The notes below the pieces were generated by a model. That model was not told the DNA's origin. It saw nothing but the letters and a program-made list of their open reading frames with translations, and made no database searches. A program made the position numbers and the translations under genes. A stretch of 45,817 nucleotides of DNA from Archaeoglobaceae archaeon (GTDB lineage: Archaea; Halobacteriota; Archaeoglobi; Archaeoglobales; Archaeoglobaceae), in assembly GCA_026986375.1 (NCBI GenBank), contig JALSOQ010000010.1, positions 90,998 to 136,814 of the forward strand. Direction: 5' to 3'. Positions 16,670 to 25,233 of this stretch are shown here, one piece after another (within the stretch, counting starts at the first letter, position 1; the number at the start of each line of letters is the position of its first letter).

Positions 16670-17763
16670 GTCAGCCTCACGAAGAACCTTGGCTTGTAAT
16701 CCTTAAACAGGTTGGGGTGAAGTATCGCCGCAAGATCCCTTATAACCACATCGGTGTGAAGCAATCCGAGTTGCCAGTAGTCTTCGGTTATCGCGTAAAC
16801 CCTTCCATCTCTAAATGCCTTTATCTCCTTGAGCCTAGGCTCAAGCTCTTCCAAATCCTTCAGACTCTTGGCCGTATAACTCGGAACTATCAGAACATCT
16901 GCATTCTTCACCCTCAGAATCAGATCCTCGATGTTCACGATAGCGTATCCAGTTCCGTTCAGATCGTCGAATACGTATTTTCCTCCGGCGTATTCTTCGA
17001 TCATCCTTGCAACGTAGCTGTTCCCTCTTGGAACGTAAATCTTGCCCTTCCATATCCAAGCCCAAACCACTTTCGGTTTGCTTTTAGCCTTCTCAACGAT
17101 TCTTTTAGTTTCCTCAACGTTCTTCACAATCTTATCGAAATATTTTTCAGCCTGCTTCTCTTTACATAGCAAGGCTCCGAAGAACTTCACCCATTCCGCC
17201 CTCGCCAGCGGATCCTTCTCCAGCCACTCGCTGTCGACGATGTATGGAATTCCGAGCTCCTTGAGTTTCTCCCTGACCTTCTCCGTTCCCATACCGGAGG
17301 ATACAAATATCACGACCAGATCGGGATGCAATTCCAAGAGCCTCTCGTAATCTGGAGCGTTCGGAGGGCCTAAATCGACTATGCTTCCGTTGTTCAACCT
17401 TTTAACTATGTCTGGGAAGTATATCCTGTATCTGTGACCCCACATTATTCCGACGATTGCGTTGGTTCCGTTTATAGCTTCGAGCTGTGCTATATGCGTT
17501 GAGGACATGACGACCAGCCTTTTTACGGGAACCTTTATCGGTGTTCCCTCAACACCGCTCGGAGGCTTGTCTTTGTAGAGGATGTATGTTTTCCAATTTC
17601 CGTCTTCTCTCACCTTCAGGATCGTATAGCCCTCATGAGGTATTATCTGAAAGTTTTCGGCAAACTTAACGATTCCCGAACTTTGCTTCGGTGTTTCGTG
17701 TGCGACGCAACCAAACGTCAAAACCGCTAAGCATAATACCACGAACATCTTATCAAGTTTCAT
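16666..17763 (-). CDS. btuF: Corrinoid/iron-complex binding lipoprotein
   Basis: 365 residues starting MKLDKMFVVLCLAVLTFGC, a signal peptide with a lipobox-like end (LTFGC) that suggests membrane anchoring through the cysteine. The mature part is a class III periplasmic-binding-type protein: VPVKRLVVMSSTHIAQLEAI, a YERLLELHPDLVV segment, a long linker helix of charged residues, and NADVLIVPSYTAK. ATG 17763 is 28 nt from a minus-strand GATTTAAATTC box, and the frame upstream to 17811 is outside a plausible signal peptide. Its start codon overlaps that of divergent cbiA. Confidence 0.87.
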   Translation of the reverse strand: MKLDKMFVVLCLAVLTFGCVAHETPKQSSGIVKFAENFQIIPHEGYTILKVREDGNWKTYILYKDKPPSGVEGTPIKVPVKRLVVMSSTHIAQLEAINGTNAIVGIMWGHRYRIYFPDIVKRLNNGSIVDLGPPNAPDYERLLELHPDLVVIFVSSGMGTEKVREKLKELGIPYIVDSEWLEKDPLARAEWVKFFGALLCKEKQAEKYFDKIVKNVEETKRIVEKAKSKPKVVWAWIWKGKIYVPRGNSYVARMIEEYAGGKYVFDDLNGTGYAIVNIEDLILRVKNADVLIVPSYTAKSLKDLEELEPRLKEIKAFRDGRVYAITEDYWQLGLLHTDVVIRDLAAILHPNLFKDYKPRFFVRLT

Positions 17764-17796
17764 GGATTCAAAATCAAATAATCTTGAATTTAAATC
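17732..17796. promoter_or_regulatory. Interleaved divergent promoters of btuF and cbiA
   Basis: On the minus strand GATTTAAATTC (17786-17796) is centred 28 nt from the btuF ATG (17763). On the plus strand CATAATAC (17732-17739) is centred about 26 nt from the cbiA ATG (17762). Each box therefore lies inside the first codons of the opposite gene. The boxes are seen; activity is inferred. Confidence 0.45.
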
Positions 17797-19075
17797 TAAC
17801 GCGGTGGTCATCGGCGGTGTGAGAAGCGGTGTCGGAAAGACTATCGTCGGGTTATGTATAGCTTCAGCCTTAAAAAGAAGAGGTTTGAGGGTTCAGCCGT
17901 TTAAGGTTGGCCCTGATTTCATAGATCCTACGCATTACTCGTTTTGCGATCATGCGGTGAACTTGGATGCATTCATGATGGGGGAGGACGGCGTTTTAAA
18001 GTCGTTCGTCAGGTGGATGAGGGAAAAGGACTTCGGCGTGATTGAAGGGGTAATGGGTCTCTTCGACGGATACAGATTTACGGATTATTCCTCAACATCC
18101 CATATCGCAAAGCTGATAGGAGCGCCGGTTATACTGGTTATGGATGTCAGAGGAGTTTCGCTATCAGCAGTTGCCATGTTCGAAGGCTTCAGGAATTTCG
18201 ATGAAAATTTGAATATCGCCGGCGTGATATTCAACAATTGCACCGATAATCTCTTTCAGAAGCTTAGAAGGGTTTTCGAGGAGAAAGGTTACGAGGTGTT
18301 CGGTTACTTACCAAAGAAAAAAGAGTTGGAAATCGAGAGCAGACATCTGGGACTGATTTTGGGTTGCGAAGCGAAGATGGATTGGAAAAGGTTGGCGGAG
18401 ATAGGTGAGAGCTACATAGACATCGGCAGAATTTTAGAGATTTCGGAAGTTAAGCTTAAAGCCGTGGACTTAGACAAATTCGATCGTTCGGATAATAGGA
18501 GAATAGGAATACCGTTCGATGGGGCGTTTGCGTTCTACTACAGAGACAATCTGGAAATTCTGAGAAAATTCGGGGAACTCGTATTCTTTTCTCCGCTCAA
18601 GGGTGAATGGATGGAGTGCGACGCTTACTACTTGGGAGGAGGTTATCCGGAATTGTATCCAGAGCTTCGCAAGTTCGGGCGGTTCATTAGGAAGGAGGCT
18701 GAAGATGGTAAACCGATATACGCGGAATGTGGGGGAATGATGTTTCTCTCAAGGGGGATAGATGTGAACGGTAGAAGGATCGAAATGGCGGGGGTTCTCG
18801 ATATGGATATAGTGTTTACGGAAAGGCTTCAGGCTTTGGGCTACGTTAAGGGAGAGGTTATAAGGAGCAATCCCTTCTTCGTCGGAAATTTCAGAGGTCA
18901 CGAATTCCATTACAGCTACGCTTTGCCCGATGAAGATGTGAAATTTGCATTCAAAACGGATGGAAAGGGGATCAAGAATGGATTAGACGGTGCTTTGGTA
19001 TACAATACGCTGGCCGGATACACCCACATTCACTTTTACTCGGCCGAACTGATACTTGGGAGGTGTCTTTCATGA
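17762..19075 (+). CDS. cbiA: Cobyrinate a,c-diamide synthase
   Basis: 437 residues: an N-terminal P-loop domain with GGVRSGVGKT near residues 18-27 and KVGPDFIDPTHY, and a C-terminal class I amidotransferase-like domain with YAECGGMMFLS holding the nucleophilic cysteine. It amidates the a and c side chains of cobyrinate using glutamine and ATP. First gene of a rightward cobalamin operon. ATG 17762 gives a 14-residue N-terminal extension and is matched by a TATA-like box; GTG 17804 is the alternative that fits the family length better. Overlaps cbiT by 4 bases. Confidence 0.92.
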   Translation: MDSKSNNLEFKSNAVVIGGVRSGVGKTIVGLCIASALKRRGLRVQPFKVGPDFIDPTHYSFCDHAVNLDAFMMGEDGVLKSFVRWMREKDFGVIEGVMGLFDGYRFTDYSSTSHIAKLIGAPVILVMDVRGVSLSAVAMFEGFRNFDENLNIAGVIFNNCTDNLFQKLRRVFEEKGYEVFGYLPKKKELEIESRHLGLILGCEAKMDWKRLAEIGESYIDIGRILEISEVKLKAVDLDKFDRSDNRRIGIPFDGAFAFYYRDNLEILRKFGELVFFSPLKGEWMECDAYYLGGGYPELYPELRKFGRFIRKEAEDGKPIYAECGGMMFLSRGIDVNGRRIEMAGVLDMDIVFTERLQALGYVKGEVIRSNPFFVGNFRGHEFHYSYALPDEDVKFAFKTDGKGIKNGLDGALVYNTLAGYTHIHFYSAELILGRCLS

Positions 19076-19557
19076 AGGCTACGAAGGATGAAGTTATCGG
19101 AGTTCTGTTCGCGAAGTTAAAGCCGAGAAAGAAGGATGTATTCGCAGATATAGGTTGTGGAAGCTGTGCTGTGTCGAACTTCTTTGCAGATTACGTTTCC
19201 AAAGTTTACGCTGTCGACATCGATGAGAAAGTAATTAGGAGTGCTAAGGTTAAGGAAAACGTCGAATTACTACACATGCACGGTTTAGAATTCCTAAGGA
19301 ACTACGATTACGATATAGTCTTCTTCGGAGGGACAAAAGACATCGAGGAGATGATCAGAGTTGCAAGCAGAAAGGCCGAAAGATTAGCCGTAAACCTTGC
19401 GAGAATCGAAATGGCTTGTAGGACCATCGGGGTCATGAAGGAATTAGGAGTTTTTAAGGAGGCTTTGATCGTTAACGTTTCAAAGAGCTACGAGTTGGCT
19501 GGACTCACGGCTTTCAAGCCGATAAATCCCGTATTTATCGTTGTGGGGGGTGTGTGA
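19072..19557 (+). CDS. cbiT: Cobalt-precorrin-6B C15-methyltransferase (decarboxylating), CbiT
   Basis: 161 residues with a class I SAM methyltransferase fold: motif I DIGCGSCAVS near residue 26, VYAVDID for motif II and the FFGGTKDIEEM segment typical of CbiT. It methylates C15 and removes the acetate side-chain carboxylate at C12. ATG 19072 follows GGGAGGTG, and its first bases overlap the cbiA stop. CbiT is a separate protein here, as usual in archaea, with its CbiE partner fused to CbiC further downstream. Confidence 0.9.
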   Translation: MKATKDEVIGVLFAKLKPRKKDVFADIGCGSCAVSNFFADYVSKVYAVDIDEKVIRSAKVKENVELLHMHGLEFLRNYDYDIVFFGGTKDIEEMIRVASRKAERLAVNLARIEMACRTIGVMKELGVFKEALIVNVSKSYELAGLTAFKPINPVFIVVGGV

Positions 19558-20153
19558 TGTTATTCGGCGTTGGTTTGGGGCCGGGAGATCCAAAGCTGAT
19601 TACTCTGAAGGCGATTGAGGTTCTCAAAGCGGTGGACGAGGTGATAGTTCCGGGAAGGCTCGCGGAATCCCTCGTCAAAGATGTCGTAAAGCCCCGTATA
19701 GTGGAATTCCCGATGGGTAGGAGTAGGGAGGTAACGATTAAGCTTGCAAGGGAACTTGCGGAGAGATGCGTTGATGAAGACGTAGCGTTTGCGTGCTTGG
19801 GTGATCCGATGTTCTACTCCACATTCCAGCATCTCGCAGAGGAGGTTCTCAAGATGAATCCAAAAATCGAGATCGAGATCGTTCCGGGAGTGCCGAGCTT
19901 TACGGCTGTATTTTCAAAGATAAAAAGGTTCGTGGACGTTTCGATGCTCGTAACCACGCTTAAAGAGGAGATCGGTTGTGTAGTCGTCTTGAAAGCTACG
20001 AAGCCTAAGGAGATATGTGAACGCCTAAGGAGTATGGGTATGAACGAAATTTATCTGGCGGAAAGGATGTTCATGGACGGAGAGAGAGTCAAAAAGCTTG
20101 ATGATCTTCCAAATAGGGCTGATTACTTCACGATCATCGTCGGTATGAGGTGA
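19557..20153 (+). CDS. cbiL: Cobalt-factor II C20-methyltransferase
   Basis: 198-residue tetrapyrrole methylase with the family GVGLGPGDPKLITLKA start, a CLGDPMFYSTFQHL segment specific to C20-methyltransferases, and EIVPGVPSFTA. It transfers methyl to C20, the first committed ring-contraction step. Shorter than bacterial CbiL (about 235) mainly in the C-terminal half. ATG 19557 is favoured over GTG 19554 because a G-rich site sits just before; it overlaps cbiT by one base. Confidence 0.9.
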   Translation: MLFGVGLGPGDPKLITLKAIEVLKAVDEVIVPGRLAESLVKDVVKPRIVEFPMGRSREVTIKLARELAERCVDEDVAFACLGDPMFYSTFQHLAEEVLKMNPKIEIEIVPGVPSFTAVFSKIKRFVDVSMLVTTLKEEIGCVVVLKATKPKEICERLRSMGMNEIYLAERMFMDGERVKKLDDLPNRADYFTIIVGMR

Positions 20154-20866
20154 TCGCTCTGAAGGTATACTTCGTAGGTTTTGGGCCCGGTAACCCAGAA
20201 CTGCTAACGCTTAAGGCATACAAGATACTCAAGCGGGCCGATCTGATAATCTACCCCGGCTCATTGATAGACGAAAGATTCTTGGATGAGTTCAGCGGAA
20301 AGAAGGTCAACAGCTACGGGATGAAGCTCGAAGAGATAATTGAACTGATCGAAAATAACGTTAAAGCTGGGAAGATCGTTGCGAGAGTTGTAAGCGGTGA
20401 TCCGTCCATATTCTCCGCCTTAAACGAACAGATAGTTGAGCTTGAAAAGAGAGGAATCGAATGCGAGGTAATCCCTGGAGTCAGTAGCGTTTTTTCCGCT
20501 TCCGCAGTTCTAAAGACTGAGCTTACGATACCCTCTGTCTCACATGCGGTTGCAATACTCCGACCAGCTGGGAGAACCCTCGAAAGGGATTATCTGGAGG
20601 ATTTTGCGAAAATTCCATGCACACTCGTAATCTTATTGGGAGTTGATAAGATTGAAGAAATAGCGGAAAGAGTTGGCAGGATTAGAGGCTGGGACGAGCC
20701 AGTTGCGGTGGTTTATCATGCTTCGAGAGAGGATGAGATGGTTATAAAGGGAACGCTCAGAGATATAGCGGAGAAGGTTAAAAAGGCTGGAATTAGGAGT
20801 ACTGCGGTCATAATAATAGGTAAAGTTTTAGAAAGAAAGGGTAGGAGGTCTGTCCTATACGCGTAG
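20150..20866 (+). CDS. cbiF: Cobalt-precorrin-4 C11-methyltransferase
   Basis: 238-residue tetrapyrrole methylase: VYFVGFGPGNPELLTLKAY, ADLIIYPGSLI, ARVVSGDPSIFSALNEQ and EVIPGVSSVFSASA match CbiF/CobM closely. It methylates C11 of cobalt-precorrin-4. GTG 20150 overlaps the cbiL stop (GTGA). The 3' end carries an AGGAGGT site serving cbiG. Confidence 0.93.
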   Translation: MIALKVYFVGFGPGNPELLTLKAYKILKRADLIIYPGSLIDERFLDEFSGKKVNSYGMKLEEIIELIENNVKAGKIVARVVSGDPSIFSALNEQIVELEKRGIECEVIPGVSSVFSASAVLKTELTIPSVSHAVAILRPAGRTLERDYLEDFAKIPCTLVILLGVDKIEEIAERVGRIRGWDEPVAVVYHASREDEMVIKGTLRDIAEKVKKAGIRSTAVIIIGKVLERKGRRSVLYA

Positions 20867-21549
20867 CGGTTTTGGGATTTGAAAAAGATCTTGAAAAGCT
20901 TAAAAAGATAGCAGAATTCTTAAAAGCGGATATCGTGCTCTATCGTCCCGGAATATTTGGAGAACTCATAGATTATGACTGCATAGTAGCTTACATGCCC
21001 ACTGGTATAGTTGTCAGAGCTATCTGTCCCTATTTGAAGAGCAAGTGGGTTGATCCGGCTGTTGTTGTTGTGGATAAGCTCATGAAGTTTGCAATTCCCT
21101 TAATCGGAGGACACCATGGAGCAAACATCGTTGCAGAAAGGCTTAAGGGTTTGGGGTTAACGCCAGTCATAACGACTTCTGCGGAGTTTTCGGAAGGGCT
21201 TTGCATTGGAATAGGTTGCAGAAAGGGAATCAGCTCGGAAGAAGTCTTGAAAGCCATTAATTCAGCGTTGAATGAGATAGGAGCAAGTTTGGATGACGTC
21301 AGATTAATAGCCACCGTTGATTTGAAGAAAGATGAAAAAGGATTAATCGAAGCTGTTGACAGAATTAAGAGGCCTCTGATGTTCGTTCCGGCCGAGGAAA
21401 TAAACAAAATGGATGTCAAGGAAACCAAGGCGGTTATGGTTGGTGTGAAGAACGTTGCAGAGGCTTGTGCTCTGTTTTATTCCAAAAAGAAGGAGCTAAT
21501 TTTACCGAAAAAAGTTTACGGAGGTGTTACGATTGCGATCGCGAGGTAA
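20857..21549 (+). CDS. cbiG: Cobalt-precorrin-5A hydrolase, apparent ATA start
   Basis: About 230 residues; GIFGELIDYDCIVAYMPTGIVVRAI, the DPAVVVVD and LIGGHHGAN blocks and the C-terminal GIGCRKG are CbiG. It opens the delta-lactone and releases acetaldehyde during ring contraction. The usual N-terminal strand, here RVAVLGFEKDLEKL, begins at ATA 20857, exactly 7 nt after an AGGAGGT ribosome binding site (20843-20849). The nearest conventional start, TTG 20872, would remove that strand and sits 22 nt from the site. I therefore annotate ATA, with the reservation that a base error could hide an ATG. Overlaps cbiF by 10 bases. Confidence 0.85.
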   Translation: MRVAVLGFEKDLEKLKKIAEFLKADIVLYRPGIFGELIDYDCIVAYMPTGIVVRAICPYLKSKWVDPAVVVVDKLMKFAIPLIGGHHGANIVAERLKGLGLTPVITTSAEFSEGLCIGIGCRKGISSEEVLKAINSALNEIGASLDDVRLIATVDLKKDEKGLIEAVDRIKRPLMFVPAEEINKMDVKETKAVMVGVKNVAEACALFYSKKKELILPKKVYGGVTIAIAR

Positions 21550-22282
21550 GCTTTACGTCGTTGGGATTGGACCCGGCGATGTAGAACTGCTAACGCTCAA
21601 GGCTAAAAGAGCACTCGAGGAGTCCGAATTCGTTTTAGGTCATAAGACCTACGTTGAGAGAATTCGCCACATCGTTAAAGGCAAGATAATCGAAAGCAAG
21701 ATGGGAGAGGAGGTTGAAAGAGTTAAAAAAGCAGTTCAGCTTGCCAAATCACACATAGTGAGCCTCGTGAGCGGTGGAGATCCGTCCATATACGGCATGG
21801 CTTCGCTCGTCGCTGAATACGTTTATTCTACCAGAGCGGATGTAGACTTCGAGGTGATTCCCGGAGTTACGGCTTTGTGTTCGGCCTCACCTCTCTTAGG
21901 CTGTGCTGTAAGCGGAGATCATGCGGTCGTAAGCCTGAGCGATCTACTCACACCGTGGGAAACCGTAGAAAAGAGACTTAGAAAGGCGTTAGAGGGTGAT
22001 TTCGTAGTGGTGATATACAATCCTTCGAGCAGAAGGAGGGTCGATAAGCTCGTGAGGGCTATGGGGATCGTGCTCGAAGTTAGGGGGAACGTTCCGATCG
22101 GTGTGGTTAAAAACGCCACAAGAGAGAAAGAGAGCGTTTTCGTAACGACACCTAAGGATATAATCGAAGATCCGAGCAAGATCGACATGCATACGATTTT
22201 ATTCATCTCGAATTCTGAAACGATGATTGTAAACGGAAAAATGATCACACCGAGAGGGTATTCGAGGAAGTACAGGTGGTAG
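21533..22282 (+). CDS. cbiH: Cobalt-factor III C17-methyltransferase
   Basis: 249-residue tetrapyrrole methylase: LYVVGIGPGDVELLTLKA, EFVLGHKTYVERI, SLVSGGDPSIYGMA and VIPGVTALCSASPLLG, then VVIYNPSSRRR, all diagnostic of CbiH/CobJ, which methylates C17 and drives ring contraction. TTG 21533 lies 6 nt after GGAGGTG and is preferred; GTG 21524 lies inside that site. Overlaps cbiG by 17 bases. Confidence 0.92.
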   Translation: MRSRGKLYVVGIGPGDVELLTLKAKRALEESEFVLGHKTYVERIRHIVKGKIIESKMGEEVERVKKAVQLAKSHIVSLVSGGDPSIYGMASLVAEYVYSTRADVDFEVIPGVTALCSASPLLGCAVSGDHAVVSLSDLLTPWETVEKRLRKALEGDFVVVIYNPSSRRRVDKLVRAMGIVLEVRGNVPIGVVKNATREKESVFVTTPKDIIEDPSKIDMHTILFISNSETMIVNGKMITPRGYSRKYRW

Positions 22283-22284
22283 GT

Positions 22285-23442
22285 ATGATGGGCGCTCGTG
22301 GGGATGAGGCGAAGAACATCGTTAGAAAAAGCCATGAGATCGTTAAAAAATTCGTGAAGGGTAATAGTCCTGAGGATCTAATTCTGAAGAGGTGTATAAT
22401 CGCTACTGGCGATCCGTCGGTAAAGGATTTGATAGTTTTTAAGGGAAATCCAGTCGATGCAGGAATAAAGGCGTTGGAAAGGGGTGCTAAGATCGTGGTG
22501 GATGTATCCATGGTTAAGGCTGGGATAAGGTATCACGATGTCGTTGTTGCGGTGGAACACGCGGATTTAGATGCGGACGTGAGGGTTAGAGATGGATTTT
22601 ACAGGCTTAGGAATCTGATCGACGGAAACATCGTGGCAATCGGGAACTCACCAGCAGGAGCTATGGCCGTATACGATCTATGTAAGGAGGGATTCAAACC
22701 CGCTCTCATAATCGCAACACCCGTTGGATTCGTGAATGCGGATAGAGCTAAGGAATTGATCAGATCCCTCGACGTTCCTTCCATAACGACGGTCGGTAGC
22801 AGAGGAGGTAGCAATATCTGCGTAGCCGTACTCAACACTATCATCGATATCGCCCGCGAAAGGGGTCAAATTAAAAGAGGGAGAGGGGTTGTAATCGTCG
22901 GAGTCGGAGCATCTCAAGGCTTTCTCACGGAAAGAGCCATTGAGGAGATAAGGAGAGCGGATGTAATATATGGGAGCAGAAGAGCGATCGAGCTCGCCAA
23001 GAAGTATGTAAGTGGTAAGGTGGTCGAACTCAAGTCGTTCGGGAAGGATGTTTATAGGAGGATAGAGGAGGACGGTAGAAGAAGGAGAGTGGTCGTCCTG
23101 TCAACCGGAGACCCGATGGTCGTCGGTTTGGGTAAGAAGATAAGAGGAGAAGTGATTCCGGGAATCTCGTCCGTTCAGCTGGCGTTGGCCAGATTGGGTG
23201 TGGATTTAACGGAAGTGGTAGTAATAGACGGACACGCGAGGGATTGTATCGACGAGGTTAAGAAAGCATTCAAAATCGGTAGGTATGCTCTGATAGTGGC
23301 GGATTCGAATTTTAACGTCAAAAGGTTAATGGATTTCGCGAACGTAACCGTGCTGGAGAATTTGGGATATATGAACGAGAGAATATGCGAGAATTGCGAA
23401 ATAAAATCGGATCTCGTCATTTTATTTGCGAAGAGGAGGTGA
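22285..23442 (+). CDS. cbiCE: CbiC-CbiE fusion: cobalt-precorrin-8 methylmutase plus C5-methyltransferase
   Basis: 385 residues in two domains. Residues 1 to about 195 are Cbi[25 protein letters not shown] and TVGSRGGSN, the methyl-migration enzyme that makes cobyrinate. Residues about 200-385 are Cbi[45 protein letters not shown] and [16 protein letters not shown]. The normal GxGPG SAM loop of tetrapyrrole methylases is GVGAS here. ATG 22285 follows GGTGGTAGG. CbiE normally partners CbiT, which is encoded separately in this operon. Confidence 0.9.
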   Translation: MMGARGDEAKNIVRKSHEIVKKFVKGNSPEDLILKRCIIATGDPSVKDLIVFKGNPVDAGIKALERGAKIVVDVSMVKAGIRYHDVVVAVEHADLDADVRVRDGFYRLRNLIDGNIVAIGNSPAGAMAVYDLCKEGFKPALIIATPVGFVNADRAKELIRSLDVPSITTVGSRGGSNICVAVLNTIIDIARERGQIKRGRGVVIVGVGASQGFLTERAIEEIRRADVIYGSRRAIELAKKYVSGKVVELKSFGKDVYRRIEEDGRRRRVVVLSTGDPMVVGLGKKIRGEVIPGISSVQLALARLGVDLTEVVVIDGHARDCIDEVKKAFKIGRYALIVADSNFNVKRLMDFANVTVLENLGYMNERICENCEIKSDLVILFAKRR

Positions 23443-23446
23443 TACT

Positions 23447-23827
23447 GTGAGGGGTTTGGTTATAGTCGGGCATGGGAGCAGGTTGCCGTATTACAGGGAG
23501 GTTATGGAGTTGCATAAGGAGAGGATAGAGAGGACTGGGCTTTTCGATGAGGTGAGGCTGGCATTTGCAGCGCACAACAGAAGGCCGACTGTGGATGAGG
23601 TTATAAGGGAGATGAAATCCGAGGTTATTTACGTTGTTCCGCTGTTCATAGCTTACGGGGTCCATACGACCGAGGAGCTTCCAGAAGCTTTGGGTTTTAA
23701 GGGAGGAACGGGCGTAATAGAGGGCGAATTCGATGGAAAGAAGGTGATACTGTGCGAACCGATAGGTAAGGATATCTTCGTAACTTATGCGATTCTGAAC
23801 GCTGTGTTCAGGATATGCCAGCGTTGA
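23447..23827 (+). CDS. cbiX: Sirohydrochlorin cobaltochelatase, short form
   Basis: 126 residues, the size of the single-domain archaeal CbiX-S that works as a homodimer. The two metal-site histidines are in [12 protein letters not shown] near the N-terminus and in [14 protein letters not shown]. It inserts cobalt into sirohydrochlorin, the entry step of the early-cobalt pathway. GTG 23447 follows GAGGAGGTGAT. Overlaps cbiP by 13 bases. Confidence 0.9.
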   Translation: MRGLVIVGHGSRLPYYREVMELHKERIERTGLFDEVRLAFAAHNRRPTVDEVIREMKSEVIYVVPLFIAYGVHTTEELPEALGFKGGTGVIEGEFDGKKVILCEPIGKDIFVTYAILNAVFRICQR

Positions 23828-25230
23828 TGATCGCCGGAACGTCGAGTCATGTCGGCAAGAGCGTAATAGTTGCGGCTTTGTGCAGGATACTGAGCAAAAT
23901 GGGCTACAACATAGCCCCTTTCAAAGCGCAGAATATGAGCCTAAATTCGTTCGTAACGAAGGATGGGAAAGAAATAGCTATAGCTCAAGCTTTTCAGGCT
24001 AAGGCTTGCGGGATCGAGCCTAATGAGCTCATAAATCCAATTCTGCTCAAGCCTAAAGGAAATCTCCTCTCCCAATTGATAGTGCTCGGTAAGGCTGTGA
24101 AAGACGTTTCAGCGTTGGAATACTATAAGGAAGTCGGATGGTTGCGTGAAGTTGTTGAGCGAGCTTACAGAGAGCTTGAGAAAGAGTTCGATGTAATAGT
24201 GATTGAGGGGGCTGGAGGGTTAGCTGAGATAAACCTCTACGACAGAGATCTAGCGAATATAGGAATCGCGAGAATTGCCAAGCCTTCCATTTTTATCGTA
24301 GGGGACATCGATAGGGGAGGCGTCTTCGCATCCCTCTACGGCACGTATAAGCTCTTGCCGGAAGATGTAGCTTCGATGGTTAAGGGTTTCATAATAAACA
24401 AGTTCAGAGGTGACGTGAGATTGCTAAAAGGTGGGATCGACAAGCTTAAAACCCTTACGGGTATTGAAGTCCTTGGAATTATTCCCTTCGTCAACCTAAC
24501 GTTTACGCCAGAAGATTCTGTTAGCTTGGAAGAGTGGAGCGATAGAGACGCAAGAATCGGCATAGTAAGGTTTCCGAGGATTTCGAATTGGACTGATTTC
24601 GAGCACCTAAAGCCCTTTGGAATAAAATTCATTTGGAAAAGAGACGATCTATCTGAGTTTGACGTGATAATTCTACCGGGAACGAAGAATACAATCGCAG
24701 ACTTAAAAGAGCTTAAGTCGGCTGGGGTTGATGAAAAGCTCGGAAAAATCGCTGGGAAGGTCCCAATTATAGGCATCTGCGGCGGATATCAAATGCTCGG
24801 AAAGGAGATAATCGATAAGGGTGTTGAGCACGATTATGTAAGGGTTAAGGGCTTGGGATTGCTCGATGCAATTACGATCTTCGACGAATTCAAGAAAAAG
24901 ACCGTTCAGGTTGTAAAAACCGTAACGGGGGATGCGGTAATATTGGATAAGATCAAGGGTCAGAAGGTCTGGGGCTACGAAATCCATAAGGGCAAAACCT
25001 TCGCAAGCAATCCGATTTTCGAAGACGACGGCTGTGCGAGCGACGACGGAATGGTATGGGGAACTTACCTCCACGGATTGTTCAGCAACGATAACGTCCT
25101 GAAAGCCATCGCGGGGTATCTGAACGTCAAATTCGTTAAACCGAAAAGTTGGATCGACGAATTCGCCGAAGTCGTGAAAAATTCGCTTGACATTGAATTC
25201 ATCCTAAAAACGATTGATCTGAACTCATAA
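23815..25230 (+). CDS. cbiP: Cobyric acid synthase
   Basis: 471 residues: [16 protein letters not shown]-loop, [38 protein letters not shown] spread over the ATPase domain, then an amidotransferase domain with [10 protein letters not shown] (nucleophile Cys) and the C-terminal GTYLHGLF. It amidates the b, d, e and g side chains of adenosylcobyrinate diamide. Last gene of the rightward operon; its stop is 3 bases from the stop of converging cobN. Confidence 0.93.
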   Translation: MPALMIAGTSSHVGKSVIVAALCRILSKMGYNIAPFKAQNMSLNSFVTKDGKEIAIAQAFQAKACGIEPNELINPILLKPKGNLLSQLIVLGKAVKDVSALEYYKEVGWLREVVERAYRELEKEFDVIVIEGAGGLAEINLYDRDLANIGIARIAKPSIFIVGDIDRGGVFASLYGTYKLLPEDVASMVKGFIINKFRGDVRLLKGGIDKLKTLTGIEVLGIIPFVNLTFTPEDSVSLEEWSDRDARIGIVRFPRISNWTDFEHLKPFGIKFIWKRDDLSEFDVIILPGTKNTIADLKELKSAGVDEKLGKIAGKVPIIGICGGYQMLGKEIIDKGVEHDYVRVKGLGLLDAITIFDEFKKKTVQVVKTVTGDAVILDKIKGQKVWGYEIHKGKTFASNPIFEDDGCASDDGMVWGTYLHGLFSNDNVLKAIAGYLNVKFVKPKSWIDEFAEVVKNSLDIEFILKTIDLNS

Positions 25231-25233
25231 AGC

